Shown here: positions 7,924 through 14,922 of the stretch, piece after piece | How the letters are laid out: each line of letters starts with the position of its first letter | Numbering within the stretch: the first letter of the stretch is position 1 | NCBI GenBank assembly: GCA_017473435.1 | Contig: JAFULG010000052.1 | Span: 1 to 34,825, forward strand | Length of the DNA stretch: 34,825 nt | DNA from: Clostridia bacterium | Lineage (GTDB): Bacteria > Bacillota > Clostridia > Oscillospirales > Acutalibacteraceae | Direction of reading: 5' to 3' | Notes under the pieces: model-generated | Seen by the model: only the letters and a program-made list of their open reading frames with translations | What the model was told of the DNA's origin: nothing | Databases searched by the model: none | Translations under genes and position numbers: made by a program

Positions 7924-9741
7924 TTGGCTAAGAAGAAAGAAAATATAAGAAACTTCTCTATCATTGCCCATATTGACCACGGTAAGAGTACCCTTGCTGA
8001 CAGACTTCTTGAGCTTACCGACTCCGTTGCAAAGCGTGATATGTCCGCACAGATACTTGACGATATGGACCTTGAAAGGGAAAGAGGAATTACAATAAAG
8101 GCTCACGCTGTAAAGCTCGACTACAAGGCCGCTGACGGTGAAATTTATGAGCTTAATCTCATAGATACTCCGGGTCACGTTGACTTCAACTACGAGGTTT
8201 CCCGTTCTCTCGCCGCCTGCGAGGGTGCAATTCTCATCATTGACGCGTCCCAGGGTATTGAGGCTCAGACCCTTGCTAACACTTACCTTGCTCTTGACCA
8301 CGACCTCGAGCTTGTTCCCGTTATCAACAAAATCGACCTGCCTGCCGCAGAGCCTGACAGAGTTGCCGCAGAGGTTGAAGAAATCATCGGTCTTGACTGC
8401 ACCGAGGCTCCGAGAGTTTCAGCTAAAACAGGTGAAAATGTTGAAGCCGTGCTTGAAAAGATAGTACGTGATATTCCCGCTCCCTCAGACTGTGACGATA
8501 ACGCTCCCCTTAAGGCACTTATCTTCGACTCTGTTTACGATAACTACAAGGGTGTTATAGTTTACGTAAGAGTTATGCAGGGTACACTTAAAGCAGGCGA
8601 AACTATGAAAATGATGGCTACGGGTGCAGAGTTCAATGTTGTTGAGGTCGGCTATATGAGAGCTACCGGGCTTGAAAAATGCGATCAGCTTTCCGCAGGT
8701 GAGGTTGGCTACATAACAGCTTCAATAAAGACCGTCCGTGACGCAAAGGTCGGCGACACCGTTACAAAGCTTGAAAATCAGGCAAGTTCTCCCCTTCCCG
8801 GCTACCGTAAGGTTAATCCTATGGTTTTCTGCGGTGTTTATCCTGCTGACGGTGCAGACTATGAGGCTCTTCGTGATGCCCTTGAAAAGCTTCAGCTCAA
8901 CGATGCTTCACTTTCCTACGAGCCCGAAACCTCAGGCGCTCTCGGCTTCGGATTCCGATGCGGCTTCCTCGGTCTACTCCACCTTGAAATTATTCAGGAA
9001 AGACTCGAAAGAGAATATAATCTTGACCTTGTTACAACAGTCCCTTCTGTTGTTTACAAAATTCACCTTACTGACGGTGAGATTGTTGAAATCGATAATC
9101 CCACAAACTATCCCGACCAGGCAAAAATCGACTATTGCGAGGAGCCTATCACCAACGCTCACATCTATGCTCCCAGCGACTATGTCGGCACAATTATGGA
9201 CCTTTGTCAGGACAGACGCGGTGTATTCAAGGATATGAAATATATCACCACCGACCGTGTTGATATTCACTATGAGCTTCCTCTTAACGAAATCATTTAC
9301 GATTTCTTCGATGCCCTTAAATCAAGAACGAGAGGCTACGCCTCCTTTGACTATGAAATTTTCGAATACAGACGCTCAAGCATGCAGAAGGTTGATGTCC
9401 TTCTCAACGGCGATGTTATTGATGCTCTTTCCTTTATTATTCATACAGAAAAAGCAATGAGCAGAGCAAGAAAGATTGCGGAAAAGCTTAAGGAGCACAT
9501 TCCCAGACAGATGTTCGAAATTCCCATTCAGGTTGCCATCGGCAGTAAGGTTATTGCAAGAGAAACCGTAAAGGCTATGAGAAAAGACGTGCTTGCAAAG
9601 TGCTACGGCGGTGACATTACACGTAAAAAGAAGCTTCTTGAAAAACAGAAGGAAGGTAAAAAGCGTATGCGTCAGTTCGGTACGGTTGAGGTGCCTCAGG
9701 AGGCGTTTATGGCTGTGCTTAAGCTTGACGATACACAGTAA
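7924..9741 (+). CDS. lepA: Elongation factor 4 (back-translocating GTPase LepA)
   Basis: LepA/EF4 is a ribosome-associated GTPase related to EF-G, implicated in back-translocation and in 30S biogenesis. The protein shows the G1 motif AHIDHGKST, the G3 segment DTPGHVDF, the G4 segment NKIDLP and the LepA-specific C-terminal domain ([21 protein letters not shown]). I choose the TTG at 7924 ([12 protein letters not shown]). It has GAGGTG five bases upstream and gives 605 residues, typical of the family. An in-frame ATG at 7876 would add 16 hydrophobic residues unlike LepA and lies inside the promoter. It is followed by hemW, the neighbour order also found in Bacillus. Confidence 0.96.
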   Translation: MAKKKENIRNFSIIAHIDHGKSTLADRLLELTDSVAKRDMSAQILDDMDLERERGITIKAHAVKLDYKAADGEIYELNLIDTPGHVDFNYEVSRSLAACEGAILIIDASQGIEAQTLANTYLALDHDLELVPVINKIDLPAAEPDRVAAEVEEIIGLDCTEAPRVSAKTGENVEAVLEKIVRDIPAPSDCDDNAPLKALIFDSVYDNYKGVIVYVRVMQGTLKAGETMKMMATGAEFNVVEVGYMRATGLEKCDQLSAGEVGYITASIKTVRDAKVGDTVTKLENQASSPLPGYRKVNPMVFCGVYPADGADYEALRDALEKLQLNDASLSYEPETSGALGFGFRCGFLGLLHLEIIQERLEREYNLDLVTTVPSVVYKIHLTDGEIVEIDNPTNYPDQAKIDYCEEPITNAHIYAPSDYVGTIMDLCQDRRGVFKDMKYITTDRVDIHYELPLNEIIYDFFDALKSRTRGYASFDYEIFEYRRSSMQKVDVLLNGDVIDALSFIIHTEKAMSRARKIAEKLKEHIPRQMFEIPIQVAIGSKVIARETVKAMRKDVLAKCYGGDITRKKKLLEKQKEGKKRMRQFGTVEVPQEAFMAVLKLDDTQ

Positions 9742-9855
9742 GCAACGCCGATGCCGTTGCAATGAAATATCTGCTTTGCAGATATGAAATCTGCCTGACG
9801 GCAGATGAAATTTCGTCAAAGACGAAATGAAATATTTACCTCAGCAGGCAAATAT
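9742..9855 (+). repeat. Array of five small hairpins joined by ATGAAAT
   Basis: Directly after the lepA stop codon come five inverted repeats: 9742-9760 (GCAACG/CGTTGC), 9767-9785 (ATATCTGC/GCAGATAT, loop TTT), 9789-9806 (ATCTGCC/GGCAGAT, loop TGAC), 9810-9828 (ATTTCGTC/GACGAAAT, loop AAA) and 9832-9855 (ATATTT-A-CCT / AGG-C-AAATAT, one mismatch). The heptamer ATGAAAT joins them at 9762-9768, 9784-9790, 9805-9811 and 9827-9833. Stem sequences differ from unit to unit while pairing is kept, so structure, not sequence, is conserved. No long T run follows, so it is not a classical terminator. It may act in mRNA processing or stability between lepA and hemW. Confidence 0.85.
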
Positions 9856-9880
9856 AAATGGTCTGCGACGCTATTATAAG

Positions 9881-9911
9881 CTCGGCCCTCGGCCCTTGGC
9901 CCTTGGCCCTC
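9881..9911 (+). repeat. GGCCCTY heptamer tandem repeat (CTCGGCCCT family, copy 1)
   Basis: After CTC, four tandem 7-mers GGCCCTC, GGCCCTT, GGCCCTT, GGCCCTC occupy 9884-9911, shortly before hemW. Related tracts beginning CTCGGCCCT occur at 12701-12731 (same strand) and 12221-12243 (reverse strand). It is a small GC-rich dispersed repeat with no visible coding or hairpin role. Confidence 0.75.
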
Positions 9912-9935
9912 ACACCACGCTATGAATTTAAACTT

Positions 9936-11024
9936 ATGACAGGAATATATATACACATCCCTTTTTGTAAAACAAAATGTCCTTACTGTGATTTCTATTC
10001 CTTCACCCCAAGTGATACACAAAAGGACAGCTATCTCAAGGCTGTCCTTTTATGTCTTTCAAGCTATAAAGACAAGGTAAAAGACGGTGTTGACACCCTT
10101 TATTTCGGTGGCGGCACACCTTCGTATTTCGGCGGTGAAAGGATAAAAAAGGTCATAGAATATGTAAGGGAAAACTATAATTTAACCGATGCGGAAATTA
10201 CTGTTGAATGTAACCCATCAAGCGTTGACGAAGAGCTTGTCCGCTGTCTTTCCGAGGCAGGAGTCAACCGTATTTCAATGGGTATGCAGTCAGCTGTTGA
10301 CAACGAGAGAAAGGCTCTCGGCAGGTCAAGTGACCGCAGACAGGTTGAAAATGCGATAAGGCTTTTTAAGGCTCACGGCATAGATAATATTTCTCTTGAC
10401 CTTATGCTCGGTGTCCCCTATCAGACAAGAGAAAGCCTTAAGGAAAGCCTTGACTTTATTATAAGTCAGAATGTAAAGCATATAAGTGCTTATATGCTCA
10501 AAATCGAGGAAGGTACTCCCTATGCAGAAATGAGCCTTCCCCTTCCCGACGAGGACGAGGTATGCGAGCTTTACCTTTACACCTCGGACTACCTTGAGGC
10601 AAGAGGCTTTGAGCATTACGAGATTTCCAACTTTGCCCTCAAGAGCTTTGAAAGCAGGCATAATTTAAAATACTGGCACACCGAGGAATATATAGGCATA
10701 GGCCCTTCAGCACACTCGTTTTTCGGTGGTGAAAGATTTTACTATCCCCGTGATTTTGCTTCCTTTCTTGAAAATCACGCACCCGTCCCGGACGGTAAGG
10801 GCGGTGACGAGGAGGAGTATGTTATGCTCGCCTTAAGACTTAAGGAAGGTCTTACGGAAAAGGGCTTTTACGAACGCTTCGGAAAAAGCATTCCGACAGA
10901 AATTTCCGAAAGGGCAAAAAACTTTGAAAAATCAGGTCTTCTGACAGTAACAGAAAAAGGCATAAGCCTTACAAAAAAAGGCTTTTTATTATCAAACAAT
11001 ATCATTGCTGAATTATTATATTAG
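9936..11024 (+). CDS. hemW: HemW-type radical SAM protein
   Basis: A 362-residue radical SAM protein. The N-terminus MTGIYIHIPFCKTKCPYCDF holds the cluster motif C11xxxC15xxC18 with Phe20 where coproporphyrinogen III dehydrogenase HemN has a fourth Cys. This points to HemW, the haem chaperone-like member, and not HemN. Further family segments are TLYFGGGTPS, ITVECNPSSVD, GVNRISMGMQS, SLDLMLGVPYQT and a C-terminal HemN_C-like domain (LKYWHTEEYIGIGPSAHSF). I take the ATG at 9936; an upstream in-frame ATG at 9858 would translate the GGCCCT repeat and is rejected. No good ribosome binding site precedes 9936. lepA-hemW is a conserved neighbour pair. Confidence 0.93.
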   Translation: MTGIYIHIPFCKTKCPYCDFYSFTPSDTQKDSYLKAVLLCLSSYKDKVKDGVDTLYFGGGTPSYFGGERIKKVIEYVRENYNLTDAEITVECNPSSVDEELVRCLSEAGVNRISMGMQSAVDNERKALGRSSDRRQVENAIRLFKAHGIDNISLDLMLGVPYQTRESLKESLDFIISQNVKHISAYMLKIEEGTPYAEMSLPLPDEDEVCELYLYTSDYLEARGFEHYEISNFALKSFESRHNLKYWHTEEYIGIGPSAHSFFGGERFYYPRDFASFLENHAPVPDGKGGDEEEYVMLALRLKEGLTEKGFYERFGKSIPTEISERAKNFEKSGLLTVTEKGISLTKKGFLLSNNIIAELLY

Positions 11025-11035
11025 GAGTTGATATT

Positions 11036-12214
11036 ATGTCACATTACGGACTTGTACTTGCAGGCGGCGGAGGCAAGGGTGCTTATCAGATGGGAGCATG
11101 GAAGGCTCTCAGGGAAATGAACATAACCTTTGACGCCATTGCCGGTGTATCAATCGGCTCAATCAACGGTGCGCTGATTGCTCAGGGCGACTACGAAAAG
11201 GCTATGGAAATGTGGGAAAGCGTTTCCATTGACAAGGGCGTTAACATCACCGAGGCTCTCCCCGACCCTGAAAACCTTTTCAGCAAAAAGAACTGGGCCG
11301 CACTTTTCAAGGAGGTTATCCGCAAGGGCGGTATTGACGCTTCACCTGCGGAGGGCTATATAAAAAACTACATTGACGAAAAGAAAATCCGCGAAAACGG
11401 TATTCCCCTCGGCATCATCACCGTTCAGCTCAATCAGAAGGCAAGCGGACTTGAGCTTTTTATTGACGATATCCCTGAGGGTGAGCTTGTTGACTATCTT
11501 ATGGCGTCGTCAAGCATTCCCCTTGTAACCAATATAGGTCCCGAGGGTGAAAAATTCCTTGACGGCGGTGTTTACGATAACACCCCCGTAATGACCCTTA
11601 AAAAGCGTGGATACAACAAGCTTATTGTTATTGACATTGCAAACATCAAGGGCGTTGCCCATAACCTTGATTTTTCCAACTGTCAGGTGGTTTATATCAA
11701 GCCTTATGATTCCGACGACCTCGGTGCTGCCTTTGATTTTGATACGGAGCTTAACAGAAAAAGAATGCAGCTGGGCTACCTTGACGCCAAAAAAGCCTTC
11801 GGCGACCTTTCGGGTAACATTTATCACTTCCTGCCTGCCACCTTCCGTGAGCTGACGGCAAAGTACGGCGTTGACGAGGTTTACGAGCTTGAGCTTTTAG
11901 CCAACAAGCTTGGTGTTTCAAAGTTTGAAATCTACTCCGAGGAAACCTTCCTGCTCACACTTAAGGAAGCCTATGAAAAGGAAAAGGCAGAGCTTGCCGC
12001 AAAGGAAGAGGCAAAGAATAAAAACACCGAAGCTGCCGCAGAGCTTACTCCTGCAGAGGGTGAGCTGACGGCAGAAAACGAAAAGGCAGAGGGCGGACAT
12101 TTCAATTTCAGCGCACTTAAAAGCACGGTGCTGAAAAACTACTTTGCACAGAAAAAGACCGGCTTAGAGGGATATGAAAAAGCGGTAGAGATTCTGGAGA
12201 AGATGGATGCGTAG
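11036..12214 (+). CDS. Patatin-like phospholipase
   Basis: A 392-residue protein with the patatin catalytic features: oxyanion motif LAGGGGKGAYQMG near residue 8, nucleophile elbow GVSIGSING (Ser near residue 42) and the Asp of the dyad in FLDGGVYDN near residue 180. Family members are Ser-Asp acyl hydrolases acting on phospholipids or other acyl esters. There is no signal peptide, so it is likely cytosolic or membrane-associated. The C-terminal 70 residues are rich in Glu, Ala and Lys and low in complexity. The ATG has GGAGTTGAT upstream and lies 11 bases after hemW, so it is co-transcribed with lepA-hemW. A strong terminator follows at 12273. Confidence 0.88.
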   Translation: MSHYGLVLAGGGGKGAYQMGAWKALREMNITFDAIAGVSIGSINGALIAQGDYEKAMEMWESVSIDKGVNITEALPDPENLFSKKNWAALFKEVIRKGGIDASPAEGYIKNYIDEKKIRENGIPLGIITVQLNQKASGLELFIDDIPEGELVDYLMASSSIPLVTNIGPEGEKFLDGGVYDNTPVMTLKKRGYNKLIVIDIANIKGVAHNLDFSNCQVVYIKPYDSDDLGAAFDFDTELNRKRMQLGYLDAKKAFGDLSGNIYHFLPATFRELTAKYGVDEVYELELLANKLGVSKFEIYSEETFLLTLKEAYEKEKAELAAKEEAKNKNTEAAAELTPAEGELTAENEKAEGGHFNFSALKSTVLKNYFAQKKTGLEGYEKAVEILEKMDA

Positions 12215-12220
12215 TAGTAA

Positions 12221-12243
12221 GGGCCAAAGGGGCGAGGGCCGAG
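12221..12243 (-). repeat. CTCGGCCCT-family repeat (copy 2, reverse)
   Basis: Read on the minus strand it is CTCGGCCCTCGCCCCTTTGG and so on, sharing its start and the heptamer composition with copies at 9881-9911 and 12701-12731. It begins six bases after the patatin stop codon. Confidence 0.6.
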
Positions 12244-12272
12244 TGTCGGCAAAAGAGATTTATACCATATAG

Positions 12273-12300
12273 GGGCGGATATTATCCGCCCTTTTTGTTT
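12273..12300 (+). terminator. Rho-independent terminator of the lepA-hemW-patatin operon
   Basis: Perfect 8-bp stem GGGCGGAT / ATCCGCCC with loop ATT, then TTTTTGTTTT. It lies 58 bases past the patatin stop codon. Confidence 0.92.
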
Positions 12301-12324
12301 TGGCTGAGGATGTGTTTATTTCAC

Positions 12325-12408
12325 CGCGTAGGGGACGCCCCACGTGGCGTCCCTTGTCGGGCGAAACGGCGATGTTACCGGGCGACCACAGGGGGGCGCT
12401 CCTACGCG
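12325..12408. repeat. Palindromic GC-rich intergenic element with CGCGTAGG ends
   Basis: An 84-base segment bounded by the inverted repeat CGCGTAGG (12325-12332) and CCTACGCG (12401-12408). Inside is a second perfect hairpin GGGACGCC / GGCGTCCC. It is far more GC-rich than the DNA on its right. The form is that of a small non-autonomous palindromic repeat; no open reading frame or transposase is present. A partial relative (GTAGGGACAGG on the minus strand) lies near 12690-12700. Confidence 0.6.
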
Positions 12409-12432
12409 TATATTCCCCCATCGTGAGAACAA

Positions 12433-12617
12433 ACTAACAAACATAACAGACTTTATATAAACCTATTTTACTACTCTTTTATTATTTTACTTTTTTATAT
12501 AAATATATGTTAGGTATGTTAGGAATAGCCGTGAGCCCTTTATTTATAAGGGTTTCCCGCCTAACAAAAACCTAACAAAAACCTAACAAACTCCTGACAA
12601 AGCTTAAAACTGTTAGG
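12433..12617. repeat. Iteron-like cluster of TGTTAGG/CCTAACA beside an AT-rich tract
   Basis: TGTTAGG occurs at 12508-12514, 12517-12523 and 12611-12617. Its complement CCTAACA occurs at 12560-12566, 12571-12577 and 12582-12588, with a variant CCTGACA at 12593-12599. These last four are spaced exactly 11 bases apart, one helical turn. A related ACTAACA is at 12433-12439. Between the two orientations is a small hairpin (CCCTT / AAGGG, 12536-12552). To the left lies about 70 bases of almost pure A/T. There is no gene here. The pattern resembles a binding array for a replication or regulatory protein, possibly a phage or plasmid remnant; that reading is inference. Confidence 0.65.
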
Positions 12618-12629
12618 CGGATACAGCAA

Positions 12630-12656
12630 AACGGACGGCATAATCAGCCGTCCGTT
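12630..12656 (-). terminator. Bidirectional hairpin terminator after dapB
   Basis: Perfect 10-bp stem AACGGACGGC / GCCGTCCGTT with a 7-base loop. On the minus strand it lies 73 bases past the dapB stop codon and is followed by TTTTGCTG; on the plus strand it is followed by TTTTTTG. It probably ends dapB transcription. Confidence 0.75.
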
Positions 12657-12700
12657 TTTTGTTTTAACTTATTTTGCGGACACGGCACAACCTGTCCCTA

Positions 12701-12731
12701 CTCGGCCCTTTGCCCTTGCCCCTCGGCCCTC
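12701..12731 (+). repeat. CTCGGCCCT-family repeat (copy 3)
   Basis: Starts CTCGGCCCTTTGCCC and ends GGCCCTC, like the copy at 9881-9911. Its last bases overlap the dapB stop codon, so insertion or growth of the repeat may have set the C-terminal end of DapB. Confidence 0.65.
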
Positions 12732-13470
12732 ATTCCAGAATATCGTCCATATTATAAAATCCTGCATCCTTACCTACAAGGAAGCTTGCGGCGGTAAGTG
12801 AGCCCTCAGCAAAAAGTCCGCGGTTTTCAGCCTCGTGAGTGAGGGTGATAACCTGGGAATCCATTGCAAAAATAACCTCGTGAGTGCCTACCTCGTTGCC
12901 CATACGGATTGAGTGGATACCGATTTCATTCTTCTGTCTCTTGCCGTTTTCGTGTCTGCCGATGTTGTACTCCACCTCTTCTTTGACACTCTTTATTCCG
13001 TTTGCAAGAAGAAGTGCAGTACCGCTGGGAACATCAAGCTTTCTGTTATGATGCTTTTCGATGATTTCGATGTCTGCATCGGGAAGAGCCTTTGCGGCAA
13101 TTTTTGCAAGGCAGTTAAGAAGTGCCACACCGAAGGACATATTCTGTGAATAGAAAAGAGGAATTTTTGTTGAAGCCTCTCTGATAATGCTCATTTCAGC
13201 CTCGTCCTGACCTGTTGTTGCAATAACAAGGGGAAGATTTCTCTTTATTGCATAATCGGTAATCTGCTTTGTTGCAAGGTGTGACGAAAAGTCGATGATG
13301 CAGTCAGCCTCACCGTCAAAGGCAGCAATATCTGAAAAATGCATATCATCCTCACAGCCCTTGTATTCAAGGCTGCAGTAAGCTGCAACGGTGTGCTTTT
13401 CACTGTTTTCTATAATTCCGCAGAGGGTCTGACCCATTCTGCCTGCGGCTCCGTTAACTACAATTTTCAT
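12730..13470 (-). CDS. dapB: 4-hydroxy-tetrahydrodipicolinate reductase
   Basis: DapB reduces the product of DapA with NAD(P)H to tetrahydrodipicolinate, a step to lysine, diaminopimelate for the wall, and dipicolinate for spores. The 246-residue protein has the nucleotide-binding motif NGAAGRMGQT (residues 6-15), IDFSSHLAT, ATTGQDE, the catalytic/substrate segment IEKHHNRKLDVPSGTA and GNEVGTHEVIFA. The ATG has AAAGGA seven bases upstream. It lies 148 bases after dapA on the same strand, but the gap holds a palindromic repeat and a terminator-like hairpin, so its expression may depend on readthrough. Confidence 0.95.
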   Translation of the reverse strand: MKIVVNGAAGRMGQTLCGIIENSEKHTVAAYCSLEYKGCEDDMHFSDIAAFDGEADCIIDFSSHLATKQITDYAIKRNLPLVIATTGQDEAEMSIIREASTKIPLFYSQNMSFGVALLNCLAKIAAKALPDADIEIIEKHHNRKLDVPSGTALLLANGIKSVKEEVEYNIGRHENGKRQKNEIGIHSIRMGNEVGTHEVIFAMDSQVITLTHEAENRGLFAEGSLTAASFLVGKDAGFYNMDDILE

Positions 13471-13484
13471 TTTAATTTCCTTTC

Positions 13485-13511
13485 AAAAAAGCCGCAGCCA
13501 AAGACCGCGGC
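13485..13511 (-). terminator. Intrinsic terminator-like hairpin between dapA and dapB
   Basis: Minus strand: stem GCCGCGGTC / GGCTGCGGC (9 pairs including two G-U, loop TTT, 13511-13491), then TTTTTT (13490-13485). The dapB ribosome binding site follows within two or three bases. It would cut dapB mRNA relative to dapA unless it is read through. Confidence 0.7.
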
Positions 13512-13524
13512 AAATGTTAGCTTG

Positions 13525-13606
13525 AGGTTGCCCTCTCCGTCAGACCTTACGGTCTGCCACCTCTCCCGAAGGGCGAGGCAAGACCTCTTCCCGCCTGAAG
13601 GGGAAA
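13525..13606 (-). repeat. Dispersed palindromic repeat of the GAGAGGTGGCAGACC type
   Basis: On the minus strand it reads TTCCCCTTCAGGCGGGAAGA, then GCCTCGCCCTTCGGGAGAGG, then TGGCAGACC-GTAA-GGTCTGACGGAGAGGG. It contains a perfect hairpin CAGACC/GGTCTG (13541-13556) and a near-perfect one (13560-13578). I recognise the type as a common intergenic repeat of Clostridia. It sits between dapA and dapB. Confidence 0.7.
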
Positions 13607-13618
13607 ATTTATTGCGAA

Positions 13619-14509
13619 TTAAACGTTGATGCCTGCTTCTCTCATTCTCTGAAGAAGAACAGCCTTTGTGTTTTCCTCCATGGGAGTAAGGGGAAGGCGT
13701 ACATAGTCCTCGCAGAAGCCCATAGCTGCCATTGCTGCCTTTGCAGGAATGGGGTTAACCTCGCTGAAGAGAGCCTTTACAAGGGGGAAGTATTTGAACT
13801 GCATCTGTGCAGCACCCTTAACGTCACCGTCAAGGAACTTGTGGCACATTTCGCTTGTTTCCTTGGGAAGTACATTTGAAAGAACGGAGATTACACCCTT
13901 GCCGCCAACGGACATAAGGGGAATAATCTGATCGTCGTTACCTGAATAAAGGTCAAGCTTGTCACCGCAAAGAGCCATTGTTTCAACAATCTTGTCAATC
14001 TGACCGTTTGCTTCCTTGATACCCTGAATCATGGGATGCTCTGCAAGTGCGGCATATGTAGCAGGCTCAATATTAACGCCTGAGCGTGAAGGCACGTTGT
14101 AAAGAATGATGGGCTTTGTGCTTGCGTCTGCGATAGCGTTATACATTTTGATAAGACCCTTCTGGGTAGCCTTGTTGTAGTAGGGAGTTACAACGAGCAT
14201 AGCGTCACAGCCTACCTCACAAGCGTACTTTGTAAGGTCGATAGCATATGCTGTATCGTTTGAGCCTGTACCTGCAATGATGGGAACTCTGCCTGCAGCT
14301 CTTTCAACGGAGAACTTAAGAACCTCTCTGTGCTCCTCGTCGGTAAGGGTTGAGCCTTCACCTGATGTGCCTGCGATTACAAGAGCGTCGATGCCCTCTT
14401 CAATCTGCCAGTCGATGAGTCTGCCGAATGCCTCGTAGTCAACACCGTTTTCGTTAAGGGGTGTTACAAGAGCTGTTGCTGCGCCGGTAAAAATAGGATT
14501 TCTTGACAT
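13619..14509 (-). CDS. dapA: 4-hydroxy-tetrahydrodipicolinate synthase
   Basis: DapA condenses pyruvate and aspartate semialdehyde, the first committed step to diaminopimelate and lysine. The 296-residue TIM-barrel protein has the Schiff-base Lys165 in IKEANGQ, Tyr137 in ILYNVPSRSG, TPYYNK at 108-113 and AGTSGEGSTL at 46-55. In the last, Thr-Ser replaces the Thr-Thr of the Escherichia coli enzyme, a common and conservative change. The ATG has AAGGAG upstream. The gene sits behind a lysine riboswitch and an intrinsic terminator, so lysine should switch it off. dapB follows on the same strand. Confidence 0.96.
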   Translation of the reverse strand: MSRNPIFTGAATALVTPLNENGVDYEAFGRLIDWQIEEGIDALVIAGTSGEGSTLTDEEHREVLKFSVERAAGRVPIIAGTGSNDTAYAIDLTKYACEVGCDAMLVVTPYYNKATQKGLIKMYNAIADASTKPIILYNVPSRSGVNIEPATYAALAEHPMIQGIKEANGQIDKIVETMALCGDKLDLYSGNDDQIIPLMSVGGKGVISVLSNVLPKETSEMCHKFLDGDVKGAAQMQFKYFPLVKALFSEVNPIPAKAAMAAMGFCEDYVRLPLTPMEENTKAVLLQRMREAGINV

Positions 14510-14580
14510 AATAATTACTCCTTTTTTTCGATAAATGTTATATTACCGAAAGCTTCAATTATGATTTATAATTCTGCTTT

Positions 14581-14613
14581 ACAAAAGTAAACACCCGATT
14601 TTGCATCGAGTGT
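14581..14613 (-). terminator. Regulatory terminator of the lysine riboswitch
   Basis: Minus strand: stem ACACTCGAT / ATCGGGTGT (9 pairs, one G-U, 14613-14591), loop GCAAA, then TTACTTTTGT. It lies between the aptamer and dapA, 70 bases before the start codon. The segment between aptamer and terminator (GCAGTAAA...TTTACTGC) could form the competing structure. Confidence 0.65.
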
Positions 14614-14657
14614 AAAATTACAGCCTGAGCAGTAAAAAATTTACTGCGTTGACAATT

Positions 14658-14820
14658 ATAATAGCACTCCGCAAAATTGCGACAGTCAAAGAGCTGTTAC
14701 TCCCTTTGCCCAGGACATCTTTCGCCTGATGCCTTCGGCGGTCTCCCCTTTTGCGTGAACGGATTCTGCGTTAATCCTTTTTCAGCTCACGGTACTCTTG
14801 TCAACCGCACCTCTATCTTT
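14658..14820 (-). ncRNA. Lysine riboswitch (L-box) aptamer
   Basis: The leader of dapA on the minus strand carries the L-box landmarks in order: GATAGAGGTGCGG near the 5' end, AAGAGTA, a GTGAGC...AAGGAT arm, GGGGAGACCGCCGAAGGC, a CTGGGCAAAGGG segment, GACTGTCGC and the closing GAGTGCTATT that pairs with the 5' strand. Position between a strong promoter and dapA, with a terminator after it, is as expected for lysine-sensing control of the pathway. I recognise it by motif order; it was not folded by program. Confidence 0.87.
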
Positions 14821-14843
14821 AATTGAATTATTCGGTTTTGTAT

Positions 14844-14872
14844 ATATTATCACCAATATTTACCTGTGTCAA
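14844..14872 (-). promoter_or_regulatory. Sigma-A promoter of the riboswitch-dapA transcript
   Basis: Minus-strand TTGACA (14872-14867), 17-base spacer, TAATAT (14849-14844), preceded by TG as in an extended -10. It lies about 25 bases before the riboswitch. Confidence 0.8.
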
Positions 14873-14922
14873 GTTATTTTGCAGAAATTTATTAGTTTAA
14901 AGTGCAGAAAACTGATTTTTTA

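Noticed and set aside
9742-9855. Possible CRISPR-like array
   Set aside because: The constant part is only seven bases, the variable parts are palindromes and units are about 20 bases long; there is no repeat-spacer pattern and no cas gene.
9858-9935. N-terminal extension of hemW from the ATG at 9858
   Set aside because: It would translate the GGCCCT repeat tract and gives residues absent from HemW; MTGIYIHIPFC at 9936 is the normal start.
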